Shown here: piece by piece, positions 49,747 to 58,373 of the stretch
How positions within the stretch are numbered: the stretch's first letter is position 1
How the letters are laid out: each line of letters starts with the position of its first letter
Assembly (NCBI RefSeq): GCF_030812255.1
Contig: NZ_JAUSSH010000005.1
Span: 208,966 to 272,965, forward strand
Source of the DNA: Paeniglutamicibacter psychrophenolicus
Lineage (GTDB): Bacteria; Actinomycetota; Actinomycetes; Actinomycetales; Micrococcaceae
Direction of reading: 5' to 3'
Length of the DNA: 64,000 nt
The notes under the pieces: model-generated
Told to the model about the DNA's origin: nothing
Database searches by the model: none
Seen by the model: the letters and a program-made list of their open reading frames with translations, nothing else
Made by a program: the position numbers and the translations under genes

Positions 49747-51320
49747 CAGCTCAGTCCGATCTTCAGGTAGTCGAATTCGAAGCCGAATTCCGAGTAGTTC
49801 ACGACCTTGCGCGAGAGTCCAACCAGCCGGTCGCCGAACATGGGTGTCATGTCGGCGCCGTCCTCGATGATCAGTCGTTGGGCGTCCTGGTAGATCCCCC
49901 GCCTCCGCTCGTCGTTCATCTCGCGGCGCGCGTCCACGAGCAGCTGGTCGAACGCCGCGTTCGACCAGGCCGACTCGTTGTAGGAGGAACCGGAACGGAA
50001 GACCTGGTTCAGCAGCTGGTCCACGGGCCGGCCGGTGAACCAGTAGCTGACGGAGAGCGGCTTCTTCATCCAGATCTCGGTGTAGTACGAATCCGAGGAC
50101 GCACTGGTAACCGTGAGATTGATGCCGGCCTGCTTCACCGCTTCGGCGTAGGCCACGGCCAACGGGGTGAAGACCGAGTCGTAGGAAGAGGTGTAGATCG
50201 GCATCCGCAGGCCCTCGACCCCGGCCTGCTTCAGCAGGGCCCTGGCCTGTTCCGGGTCATAGGGCCGGGTGTAGTCCAGCGCGTCGGCATACCCGGGGGG
50301 AACGGGGTTGTCCCAGCCGGGGCTGCCGTTGCCCTGGAGTGCGGTCGCGACAATGTCCTTCGGGTTGTAGGCCAGTTTCATGGCCTGCCGGACCAGCGGG
50401 TCGGAGAACTCCTTGGAGGTGGCCAACATCGGGATGGTGTACCACTGGGCGTCCTTGGCCCGTGCCACGGTGGCCACGGGAGAGGATGCAACCACCCGCG
50501 CCGTGGCGAAGTCCAGGTTGGTTTGGCTGATCAGGTCGATCTGTCCCGCCAGCAGCGCATTGACCCGTGCACTGGTGTCCTGGACGGAGTAGAAGTCGAT
50601 GCCGTCCAACGCCGGCGGACCGGCAAAGTGATCGGCGAACGCCTCCACGCTCCCGCGCCCGGCCGGGGTGTAGCTGCTGAGCCTAAACGGCCCGGTGCCG
50701 ATGCCCGTGCGGCCGATGGCGGCTGCCGAGCCGGCGGGGATGATGTAGCACTGGTAGGCCGTGAGCAGCGACGGGAACTCGGCATTCGGGGAGGTCAGCG
50801 CGAAGACGACGGTGTGGCTGTCGCTGGCGGTGACGCCGGAGGGCTCGAGGATCGGGGCCAGCACCCCGGCCTGCGGGGATCCGGTCGCCGGATCCAGGAT
50901 GTGCCCGAGGGTATAGACCACGTCGCCGGCGGTCAGGACGCGGCCGTCGTGGAAGCGGACCCCGCGACGCAGCTTGAACGTCCAGGTCTTCCCGTCGGGG
51001 GTCGAAGACCATTCGGAGGCGAGGTCCGGGACCGTGGTGCCCTGCTGGTCGAGCTTCACCAGGCGGTTGTAGATGGCGCCCAGGTATTCGTAGGCGGACA
51101 GCGAGCTGGCCGGATCCAGCGTTTCGGCGGCGGAGGCCGCGGGACGGGCGATGCGCATGCGTCGGCCGCGGGCTGCGTTTCCCGTCGCGGCGGCCAGCGG
51201 GATGTCGGCCACGCCGTTGGACGAGCCGCAGCCGGACAGGCCCGCGATCAGGGCCCCCGCGCCGAGGGTCATGCCTGCAACAAGGACGGACCGGCGACCC
51301 ATGGATGATGAAATCGGCAT
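49746..51320 (-). CDS. ABC transporter substrate-binding lipoprotein (SBP family 5)
   Basis: The extracellular substrate-binding protein, 524 residues. The N-terminus carries two Arg (GRRSVLVAGMTLGAGALIAGL) and a lipobox LSGC, so it is a lipoprotein exported by Sec or Tat. Family-5 features are LASEWSSTPDGKTWTFKLRRG near residue 100 and VRFHDGRVLTAGDVVYTL. This class binds oligopeptides, dipeptides, nickel or other small amides. The ATG at 51320 has an AAGGAG ribosome-binding site. It leads the operon and follows the likely TetR operator by 16 bases. Confidence 0.92.
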   Translation of the reverse strand: MPISSSMGRRSVLVAGMTLGAGALIAGLSGCGSSNGVADIPLAAATGNAARGRRMRIARPAASAAETLDPASSLSAYEYLGAIYNRLVKLDQQGTTVPDLASEWSSTPDGKTWTFKLRRGVRFHDGRVLTAGDVVYTLGHILDPATGSPQAGVLAPILEPSGVTASDSHTVVFALTSPNAEFPSLLTAYQCYIIPAGSAAAIGRTGIGTGPFRLSSYTPAGRGSVEAFADHFAGPPALDGIDFYSVQDTSARVNALLAGQIDLISQTNLDFATARVVASSPVATVARAKDAQWYTIPMLATSKEFSDPLVRQAMKLAYNPKDIVATALQGNGSPGWDNPVPPGYADALDYTRPYDPEQARALLKQAGVEGLRMPIYTSSYDSVFTPLAVAYAEAVKQAGINLTVTSASSDSYYTEIWMKKPLSVSYWFTGRPVDQLLNQVFRSGSSYNESAWSNAAFDQLLVDARREMNDERRRGIYQDAQRLIIEDGADMTPMFGDRLVGLSRKVVNYSEFGFEFDYLKIGLS

Positions 51321-51336
51321 TTCGCTCCTTCATTCT

Positions 51337-51356
51337 TATCGTTCCGTTGAACGATA
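51337..51356 (-). promoter_or_regulatory. Palindromic operator (probable TetR site) before the ABC operon
   Basis: TATCGTTC-CGTT-GAACGATA is a perfect 8-base inverted repeat with a 4-base spacer, 16 bases upstream of the first operon gene. Size and symmetry suit a TetR dimer. It lies in the position where a -10 or transcript start would be covered. Confidence 0.75.
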
Positions 51357-51781
51357 GGGGGCATCCCACCGGCCACCTAACGTATTACGGACCGCTTTGC
51401 TGCCCGGGACGCCGTCCGGTGGGCTCCGCAGCCCGGAGCCCGGGCAGCCTCGGCCGGCTCCCGCCGAGTCCACGCCGGCGGCCAACCATCGGAAACCGTC
51501 GATGCCGCCCCTGTCCCGGGATCATGCGGCCAAGAGCCGGTGTGGCGGCACGCCGTCCCGCACCGGCCGGCAATGCCCGGCGAGGACCGTGGAGCCTCCG
51601 TCGGCGTCCGGCCGATCGTCAATGCATACTTTGGCCCGGTACGGCGAAATGCGACGCCCGGACCGGTCGGGGGACGCACGGGCAGGGGCGGATGGGGTTC
51701 ATCGATGGCGCCGAAAAGATCGGCCGTCCGCGGGCGGGATCCCTTCCCCCGGGGCAGCCGACCGGGGCCGGCAGCAAACGC
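51357..51781. other. Intergenic region without recognised gene
   Basis: These 425 bases lie between the operator of the ABC operon and the terminator of the flavin oxidoreductase gene. Open frames exist on both strands but have no family resemblance, no ribosome-binding site and no periodic third-position GC bias that I can see. It probably holds the promoter of the ABC operon (a weak TTAGGT/TATCGT pair with 18-base spacing overlaps the operator) and otherwise nothing recognisable. Confidence 0.4.
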
Positions 51782-51823
51782 GAAGGCGCCGACCGGGGCG
51801 ATCACTCCCTGGTCGGCGCCTTC
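51782..51823 (-). terminator. Terminator-like hairpin after the flavin oxidoreductase gene
   Basis: A perfect 13-bp stem (GAAGGCGCCGACC / GGTCGGCGCCTTC) with a 16-base loop lies about 90 bases past the stop. There is no long T tract on either side. Confidence 0.6.
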
Positions 51824-51913
51824 ACGCCCGGCTGCCCGCGCAGTCCCTCGGCATATCTCCCCGGCTTCCGGGTCCGCACCGGCCGACAGGAAACCGGGCA
51901 AGGGCCGGCTCGC

Positions 51914-53326
51914 TCAGCCGGCGGGCACGATGTTCTGGTTGTGGTGGAACAGGTTGCCCGGGTCGTAGACCGCCTTGATGCGGGCCAGCCTGTCGTAGTT
52001 GTTCAGGTAGGAGGCGCGGATCCGGTCGGTTCCCTCGTCCATCATGAAGTTCACGTACGGCCCGCCGGCGGTGGTGGGGTGCAGCGCGTCGTGGTAGGAC
52101 TTGGTCCATTGCGTGATGAGTTCCGCATTGGCCGGGTCCGGATCGACCCCCACGATGACCCCGGCCCAGCCGCCGTCCCGGTAGGCGAACGCGGTGGCAT
52201 CGGCCGGGACGCGCGCGGCGGCCCCGTCGATCGGGTACAGGTGCATGGTCGAGTACCCGGTGGGCAGTGCCTCGCCGTACTTGGCGTGGACCTCAATCGC
52301 GGCGTCGGAGATCTCCTTGACGAAGTCCGCGCGCCAGTACCACTGCATCCCGGCCGGGAACAGCGGGTCGAAGACCTGCTGCAGCGCGTCGAACGGCATG
52401 GCTGCCAGGCCGACCATCAGCGGGGAGCCGAACTCGCGCACCGGTGCCAGCACCTTCTCGGCCACCTCGTGTGCCCCGGTGTAGCACCAGATGATGGCGC
52501 AGGCCTTGCGGCCCCAGAGTTCCTCGGGGAACGGAGGCGCCGGCGGGATGGTGAGCAGCCCGATCCAGCCGGAGAGCTCCTCGGGCAGGGCGGGCAGCAG
52601 TTCGCGGTACCAGCGCATGACCGCCGGTGCGTCGGCCAGGTCGTAGAACACCGGCCCTCCGATGATCGTTCCGTGCTCGCCGATCTCGTTCATGCGGAAG
52701 GTGAAGGAGGTGACGACGCCGAAGTTCCCGCCGCCACCGCGCAGCGCCCAGAAAAGGTCGGGGTTGTGCACTTCGTCGGCCTTCGCCAGGGTTCCGTCGG
52801 CCAGCACCACGTCGGCGGCCAGCAGGTTGTCCACGGTCAGCCCGTAGCGCCGGGTCAGGTAGCCGATGCCGCCGCCCAGGGCCAGCCCCCCGACGCCGGT
52901 GGAGGCGATGAAGCCGCTGGGCACGGCCATGCCGAAGGCCACGGTGGCGTGGTCGACATCGGCCCACAGCGCCCCGCCGTCGACCCGCACGGTGTGTGCC
53001 GCCGGGTCCACCGTGGTGGAGCGCATCGCTCCCAGGTCGATGACCAGTGCGTCGTCGGCCACCGAGAGCCCGGAGGCCTGGTGCCCGCCGCCGCGCACCG
53101 CGAGCCCGAGGGAGTTTTCGCGGGCGAAGTCCACGGCCGCGACGATGTCCGCGGTGTCGGCGACCCTCGCGATGGCGGCCGGGCGGCGGTCGACCATGCC
53201 GTTGTAGACGGCACGTGCACCGTCGTAGGCGGCGTCCTGCGGCAGGGTCAGTGCCCCGCGCAGGGAGGTGCGCAGCGGGGCAAAGAACTCCGCGGCGATT
53301 TCGGTGGAAAGGGTCTGCGGTTCCAT
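51914..53326 (-). CDS. FAD-binding oxidoreductase with BBE domain
   Basis: A 470-residue flavoprotein of the VAO/PCMH class. The FAD domain has VRGGGHQASGLSVADDALVI with His82, the usual site of covalent FAD attachment. VGGLALGGGIGYLTRRYGLTV and PDLFWALRGGGGNFGVVTSF complete it. The berberine-bridge (BBE) segment is at the C-terminus (YLNNYDRLARIKAVYDPGNL). Such enzymes oxidise sugars, alkaloids or aromatic alcohols using oxygen; the substrate is not evident. There is no signal peptide. The ATG at 53326 has AGGAG upstream. It lies 74 bases after a large BTAD regulator on the same strand. Confidence 0.88.
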   Translation of the reverse strand: MEPQTLSTEIAAEFFAPLRTSLRGALTLPQDAAYDGARAVYNGMVDRRPAAIARVADTADIVAAVDFARENSLGLAVRGGGHQASGLSVADDALVIDLGAMRSTTVDPAAHTVRVDGGALWADVDHATVAFGMAVPSGFIASTGVGGLALGGGIGYLTRRYGLTVDNLLAADVVLADGTLAKADEVHNPDLFWALRGGGGNFGVVTSFTFRMNEIGEHGTIIGGPVFYDLADAPAVMRWYRELLPALPEELSGWIGLLTIPPAPPFPEELWGRKACAIIWCYTGAHEVAEKVLAPVREFGSPLMVGLAAMPFDALQQVFDPLFPAGMQWYWRADFVKEISDAAIEVHAKYGEALPTGYSTMHLYPIDGAAARVPADATAFAYRDGGWAGVIVGVDPDPANAELITQWTKSYHDALHPTTAGGPYVNFMMDEGTDRIRASYLNNYDRLARIKAVYDPGNLFHHNQNIVPAG

Positions 53327-53367
53327 GGTTCGCTCCTGAAGGTGAAGGGGGTTGGTGGTGCGAACCA
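53326..53367 (-). promoter_or_regulatory. Inverted repeat around the ribosome-binding site of the flavin oxidoreductase gene
   Basis: TGGTTCGC (53367-53360 on the minus strand) can pair with GCGAACCA, whose last A is the first base of the start codon. The ribosome-binding site AGGA lies in the 26-base loop next to the second arm. It could be an operator or a structure that hides the start. Confidence 0.4.
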
Positions 53368-53400
53368 CGCTAGGCGCGGCCCTGTTCGCCGGGCGTTCGC

Positions 53401-56400
53401 CTACCCGGCGTCGGGCCCCAGCCGGGCCAGCAAGGCGTTGCTGCCCTGCGCGCGGGCCACCTCGCGCGCTTCATCGAGCAGGGCCGCGGACTGGTCCCCC
53501 GCGGCCAGGAGCGCACGCATCCGCAGCACCTCGGGCAGCCACCACCGGTCCCGGTGCAGGGCGGCGGTGGCCCGGGCTGCGTCGAGCACCGCGCATGCGT
53601 CGGTCCGCCGCCCGCCGTCGGCCAGGGTCACGGCCAGCAGCCACAGCCAGTAGGGCATCCGGGCCAGCGCATCGGAGGCGCGCAGCGCCCCGATCCCGGC
53701 ACGGATCCTTGCGGCGCCCTGCTTCCCGCCGGCCAGCCAGCCGGACAGGATCTCGCCCCACTGCCCGTAGTAGGCGATGTCGTAGCGGTGGCACAGCGCG
53801 ATCAGCTCCGCCGCCTTCTCGGCCACGGCGGCCCGGTCCCCGCGGAATTGCCCGAGCACCGCCGCGTAGGCCAGGGCCACGGCGCGGGTGTAGATGTGCC
53901 CGTCGGCCTGCGCCCCGGCGAGCGCCTGCGCGCACAGCTGCACGGCGGCGGCATCGTCCCCGGCCAGCCAGTGCGCGTGTGCCGCCCAGGCGCGGGCATG
54001 GATGTGCAGCCTGGTGCCCAGGATGTAGGAGTAGCCCGGCGGCGAGTCTTCGGTGCAGTGCGCAAAGTGCTCGATGGCCTCGGCGATCCGCCCCGAGCCC
54101 TGCGCCGCTCCGGCCACGGCGAAGTGTGCCTGCCCCAGCAGGGCAGGGTCGTCCCCGGCCAGGTCCAGGGCCCGGCGGGCGATCGCGTAGGAATCCTCGA
54201 TGCGTCCCTGGACGTAGCGTCCGGCAAAGAGCCCGACGAGGCTTGCCGAGTGCACCTCGGGCCGTCCCAGCCGTTCGGCCAGCGCACCGACACGTTCTAG
54301 GTTCCCCAGCAGCTCCGCCGAGGAGTAGCCCAGCAGCGCGGTCTGCGGCGGGGACATGGCCCGGCGCACCGACAGCTCGGCCTCGTCGCGTTCCGTTCCG
54401 GCGGGCAGCCGGCCGAGGATCCCCAGTGCCTGGTCGTAGCTTTTCAGCGCGGCGGAGTTCGCGAACACCCGCACGGCGTCGGCGCCGGCCCGCAGGTGGA
54501 AGGACAGGGCCCGTTCCGGGTTGGATCCCAGCTCGTAGTGCTCGGCGAGCGTGGCGGCCACGGCATCGAGCCTTCCGGCGTTCAGCAGTTCCAGGGACTT
54601 CGCCAACCTGCGGTGCAGCAGCCAGCAGCCGGCCGGGGTCGTGTTCTCCCGCACGGCGGTGCGCAGCAGGTGGTGGCCGAAATCGTAGCCGGAGCCTGTG
54701 GGCAGCAGGATGCCTTCGCGCCAGAGCTCGTCCAGGGCGGCGGCCAGGCGCACGGTGTCCAGGTCCCCGGCCTCGGCCAGCAGCTCGAGGCTGATGCCCC
54801 GCCCGAAGGCGGCGGCGAGCTCGGCCACCGACCGGGCCGCCGGTCCCAGGCGGGACAGCCGCCGGCCCAGCAGCGTGCCGAATCCGTCACCCGGCGCCGC
54901 GCGTGCCGCCTCCAGGATGTACAGCGGGAAGCCGGAGGTGGCGGCGGCCAGCAGCCGGGCCTCGTCGGTGCCCAGCGGGCGGCCGCGGATCCGGCCTGCC
55001 AGCTCGGCGCCCGCCGCCTCGTCCAGGGGTGCGACACGCAGCCGGTGCAGCAGCCCCGCGCTGCGTGCACCTTCCAGCAGGGCGCCGATGGCCGGTGGTC
55101 GGGTGTCGGCGCCCTCCCGCAGGGTGGCCACCAGCAGCAGCTGGCGGGCCGCGGGGGAATCGAGCAGGAAGGCGATCCAGGCCGCGGTATCGGGGTCGCA
55201 CCACTGCAGGTCATCGAGCACCAGCAGGGTGGGCCGGCCGGGGGCCGCGACGGCGCCGGCCAGGGATTCGAAGAACCGGAAACGTTGCCAGGCATCGACC
55301 ATGGCCCGGCCCGGGCCCGGCGGCACGTCGCTCCCCGCCCACGGGGTGGGATCGGGCAGCTCGGGCAGCAGCCGGGCTGCCTCGTGCCGGATCGGTTCGG
55401 GAAGCGCGGCAAGCAGCGGGGCGATGTCGCGGCTGCGCAGCCATCCGGCGACCGGGGCCAGCGGGATGCGCCCGGAGGCATCGACGCAGCGCGCGAAGGC
55501 GACCGCGGCCCCTCCCGTGCGGGCCCGTTGGCCCAGCGCCTTGGCCAGGTGCGTCTTGCCGACCCCCGGCGGGCCGGAGAGCACCAGCAGGGCAGGCCGT
55601 CCGGCCCGGGCCTTCTCCCAGCAGGTTTCCAGCACCGCCTGCTCGCTATCCCGACCCACCGTCAGGTTGCCGGCCGCCGCCGGCCGCGCGGCAGGGCCCG
55701 GCGCCCCGGGGTGCGGGGCGGGAAGCCCCAGCAAGTGGCGGGTCTCGGCCGCCGGTGCCACGCCGAGTTCGCGTTCGAGCACGTCGGCACAGCGGTGGTA
55801 GGCGTGCAGCGCGGCGGGCCGGTCCCCGAGCGCCAGGTGGGCGCGGATCAGGCCACGGTAGCCGAGTTCCTCCAGCGGCGCGATGGTGACCCGCCGGCCG
55901 GCCACCTCCAGGGCCTGCTGCCGGCGGCCCAGCGAGGTGAGGGCCGCGGCGGCCTCGTCGCACAGGGCGGTGCATTCACGCAGCAGCTTCTCCCGCATCC
56001 CGGGCACCCAGTCGGAATAGTTCCCCGGCATCAAATCCCCCCGGTACTCCCGCAGCGCCGCCTGGGCGTGGGCCACGAACCGGTCCGGGTCCTTGCCCGC
56101 TGCAGCCAGCGCCGCGGCCCGTTCGGCGGCGAAGACCTGCACGTCCACGCGCAACCCCGCGCATTCGAGCGCGCCGATGGCGCCGTCGGACATCCCCAGC
56201 GCATCGACGCCGTCCAGCAGCCGGCGCAGGTTGTGCAGTTCGCGGCGCAGGTTGGTCATGGCCTGTGGTTGCGGGGTCTCGGGCCAGAAGGTGCCGGCCA
56301 GCACGGACCGCGGCACCCGGATCCCCGGATGCACCACGAGGTAGGCCAACAGCTCGACGGCGCGCGAGCCCCCGCCCGCCAGGTCCGTGCCCCGGCTGGT

Positions 56401-56436
56401 CAGTCGTTGTTCCCCGAGCAAGTTCAGTTGCAGCAC
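53401..56436 (-). CDS. BTAD-type (SARP-like) transcriptional regulator with AAA ATPase and TPR region
   Basis: A large activator-type regulator of about 1,011 residues. The N-terminus is an OmpR-like winged helix (residues about 1-80, LLAYLVVHPGIRVPRSVLAG). The BTAD domain follows (about 85-235, YRGDLMPGNYSDWVPGMREK and LGYRGLIRAHLALGDRPAAL). The ATPase has Walker A LSGPPGVGKTHLAKA near residue 287 and a Walker-B-like LLVLDDLQWCDPDTAAW near 404. The remaining half is TPR-like helical repeats. Start is uncertain: GTG 56436 gives MLQLNLLGEQRL, the usual opening, while GTG 56484 adds 16 residues. It precedes the flavin gene, which it may control. No biosynthetic cluster is near. Confidence 0.85.
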   Translation of the reverse strand: MLQLNLLGEQRLTSRGTDLAGGGSRAVELLAYLVVHPGIRVPRSVLAGTFWPETPQPQAMTNLRRELHNLRRLLDGVDALGMSDGAIGALECAGLRVDVQVFAAERAAALAAAGKDPDRFVAHAQAALREYRGDLMPGNYSDWVPGMREKLLRECTALCDEAAAALTSLGRRQQALEVAGRRVTIAPLEELGYRGLIRAHLALGDRPAALHAYHRCADVLERELGVAPAAETRHLLGLPAPHPGAPGPAARPAAAGNLTVGRDSEQAVLETCWEKARAGRPALLVLSGPPGVGKTHLAKALGQRARTGGAAVAFARCVDASGRIPLAPVAGWLRSRDIAPLLAALPEPIRHEAARLLPELPDPTPWAGSDVPPGPGRAMVDAWQRFRFFESLAGAVAAPGRPTLLVLDDLQWCDPDTAAWIAFLLDSPAARQLLLVATLREGADTRPPAIGALLEGARSAGLLHRLRVAPLDEAAGAELAGRIRGRPLGTDEARLLAAATSGFPLYILEAARAAPGDGFGTLLGRRLSRLGPAARSVAELAAAFGRGISLELLAEAGDLDTVRLAAALDELWREGILLPTGSGYDFGHHLLRTAVRENTTPAGCWLLHRRLAKSLELLNAGRLDAVAATLAEHYELGSNPERALSFHLRAGADAVRVFANSAALKSYDQALGILGRLPAGTERDEAELSVRRAMSPPQTALLGYSSAELLGNLERVGALAERLGRPEVHSASLVGLFAGRYVQGRIEDSYAIARRALDLAGDDPALLGQAHFAVAGAAQGSGRIAEAIEHFAHCTEDSPPGYSYILGTRLHIHARAWAAHAHWLAGDDAAAVQLCAQALAGAQADGHIYTRAVALAYAAVLGQFRGDRAAVAEKAAELIALCHRYDIAYYGQWGEILSGWLAGGKQGAARIRAGIGALRASDALARMPYWLWLLAVTLADGGRRTDACAVLDAARATAALHRDRWWLPEVLRMRALLAAGDQSAALLDEAREVARAQGSNALLARLGPDAG

Positions 56437-56549
56437 CGCTTGCGCCCCGTTTCGGCCACTGGCACACGTACATGATTCTCCCACCGTGCTCCGGCAGCGA
56501 CAATGCCCGGCGGGCATGCACGGGCGCAAAACACTAGACTGGATCGGTA

Positions 56550-57224
56550 ATGGACAACGATTCGGTGGCGACGGCCTATACAACGGTGGACGGGGACTTC
56601 GTCCACGAGCTGGAAATCAAGCGCTCGCGCTTCATCACCTACCTGCGCCGGGTCGAAACCGAGGCCGGGGCCCGGGCCCTGGTGGCCGAGCTGCGCAAAA
56701 AGCACTTCGATGCCCGGCACCACTGCAGCGCCTTCATCCTGGGCCCGGACCGCACCGCGATGCGCAGCAACGACGACGGTGAGCCCTCGGGCACCGCGGG
56801 CATCCCGATGCTCGATGCGCTGGCCAAGCGGGAAACCGCGGACGGGAAAACCGACCTGTCGGACATTGCCGCGGTGGTGGTGCGCTACTTTGGCGGCATC
56901 CTGCTGGGGGCCGGCGGGTTGGTGCGCGCCTACTCCGAGTCGGTGTCAAGCGCCCTGGATGCGGCCCCGCTGCTGCGCCGCGAACGCCTGCGGATCCTGG
57001 GCCTCGATGCCGACTACGCCGCCGCCGGCCGGCTGGAAAACGACCTGCGCTCCGCCGGGGTGCAGGTTCTGGGCACCGACTACGGGCCGAGCGCCGCCAC
57101 GCTGCGGGTCGCGCTGAACGACGACGCGGCGATCCTCGCCGCGTTCGACGACCGGCTGGCCACGCTGACCGCCGGCGCCTCGCGCGCCGAAGACCTTGGA
57201 ACCGAATGGGTGGATGTCCGTTGA
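56550..57224 (+). CDS. YigZ/IMPACT-family protein
   Basis: A 224-residue protein. The UPF0029 N-terminal domain contains IKRSRFITYLRRVETEAGARAL, HHCSAFILG and DGEPSGTAGIPML, and the GGILLGAGGLVRAYSESV segment is highly typical. The C-terminal DUF1949 domain follows from about residue 135. The eukaryotic relative IMPACT regulates the GCN2 kinase; the bacterial role is thought to concern ribosomes or translation but is not settled. It is divergent from the BTAD regulator and overlaps the methyltransferase gene at its 3' end. Confidence 0.9.
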   Translation: MDNDSVATAYTTVDGDFVHELEIKRSRFITYLRRVETEAGARALVAELRKKHFDARHHCSAFILGPDRTAMRSNDDGEPSGTAGIPMLDALAKRETADGKTDLSDIAAVVVRYFGGILLGAGGLVRAYSESVSSALDAAPLLRRERLRILGLDADYAAAGRLENDLRSAGVQVLGTDYGPSAATLRVALNDDAAILAAFDDRLATLTAGASRAEDLGTEWVDVR

Positions 57225-58360
57225 ACCTGGATTTTGGGTTGTTGCGCCGCGCCCCCGACGTGGAGGCGGCGAACCTGCACGCGGTCGATGCCGCCGACCG
57301 GCTGCTGCTGGATCTGGCCTCCGGGGCCGGATGGCCCACCCAGCCGGGCCGGGTGGTGGTCCTGGGCGACCACTACGGCGCGCTGGTCCTCGGGGCCCTG
57401 GATGCCGGGGTGCGCGGCATCCGCGTGCACCAGGACGCGCTCTCCGGGGCCCGTGCCATCGATGCGAACGCCTCCGCCCTGCTGCCGGGGCTTGTTGGCG
57501 ACTACCGGCAGCTGCCCCTGGGTGCGGCGCTGCTGGAGGGCGCCTCGCTGGTGCTTCTCGCGCTGCCGCGGTCGCTGGACGCGCTGGAGGAGATGCTCGC
57601 CGAGCTCGCCGAACACGCCCGCCCCGAGGTCACCGTCATGGCGGCCGGGCGCATCAAGCACATGAACCACTCGATGAACGAGCTGCTCGGCCGGTACTTC
57701 GCCACCGTGTCCGCCTCGCTGGGGCGGCAGAAGTCCCGGGTGCTCACCGCCACCGGGCTGCTTCCCGCCGCGCAGCGCCCCGAGGCACGCTTCCCGTTGC
57801 GGCAGTCATTCGCCGTGGGACTTGAGGCACCGCTGGAACTGCGCGCCTACGCGCAGACCTTCGGCGGGGCCAAGCTCGATCCGGGCACCCGCTTCCTGCT
57901 CGAGCACCTCGAAATTCCGCCGGCCGCCGAACGCGCGGTCGACCTGGGCTGCGGCAACGGCACCATCGCAACATACCTCGCGCTGGCCCACCCGCGGCTT
58001 TCGGTCCACGCCTGCGACCAGTCGGCCTCCGCCGTCGCCTCCACGGAAGCCACCGCCGCGGCCAACGGGGTCGCGGACCGCGTCACCGCGGTGCAGGACG
58101 ACGCGCTCGGGACCCTGCCCGATGCCTCCGAGCAGCTGGTGGTGCTCAACCCGCCCTTCCACATGGGCAACACCGTGCATGCGGGGATCGCGCTGAAGCT
58201 GATGGCCGATGCCGGCCGGGTGCTGGCACCGGGCGGGGAGCTATGGTGCGTCTGGAATTCGCACCTGGGCTACCGCGGCCAGCTCGAAAAGCTGGTGGGC
58301 CCCACCCGCCAGGTGGCGCGGAACCCGAAGTTCACCGTGACGGTGTCGACGAAGGCGTAG
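57221..58360 (+). CDS. RsmC/RlmG-type class I SAM-dependent methyltransferase
   Basis: A 379-residue protein with two methyltransferase-like halves, as in RsmC and RlmG, which methylate N2 of guanine in 16S or 23S rRNA. The N-terminal half is degenerate (VVVLGDHYGALVLGAL). The C-terminal half has motif I AVDLGCGNGTIATYLAL near residue 245 and the catalytic NPPF motif (LVVLNPPFHMG). The start is uncertain: TTG 57221 overlaps the YigZ stop (TTGA) and gives MNLDFGLLRR, while ATG 57206 adds five residues. Translation is coupled to yigZ. The exact rRNA target cannot be read. Confidence 0.85.
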   Translation: MNLDFGLLRRAPDVEAANLHAVDAADRLLLDLASGAGWPTQPGRVVVLGDHYGALVLGALDAGVRGIRVHQDALSGARAIDANASALLPGLVGDYRQLPLGAALLEGASLVLLALPRSLDALEEMLAELAEHARPEVTVMAAGRIKHMNHSMNELLGRYFATVSASLGRQKSRVLTATGLLPAAQRPEARFPLRQSFAVGLEAPLELRAYAQTFGGAKLDPGTRFLLEHLEIPPAAERAVDLGCGNGTIATYLALAHPRLSVHACDQSASAVASTEATAAANGVADRVTAVQDDALGTLPDASEQLVVLNPPFHMGNTVHAGIALKLMADAGRVLAPGGELWCVWNSHLGYRGQLEKLVGPTRQVARNPKFTVTVSTKA

Positions 58361-58373
58361 CCTCCGGGTCGCC

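Noticed and set aside
51357..51913. Open frames between the ABC operon and the flavin gene
   Set aside because: No start signals or family similarity; the frames vanish as expected for non-coding GC-rich DNA.
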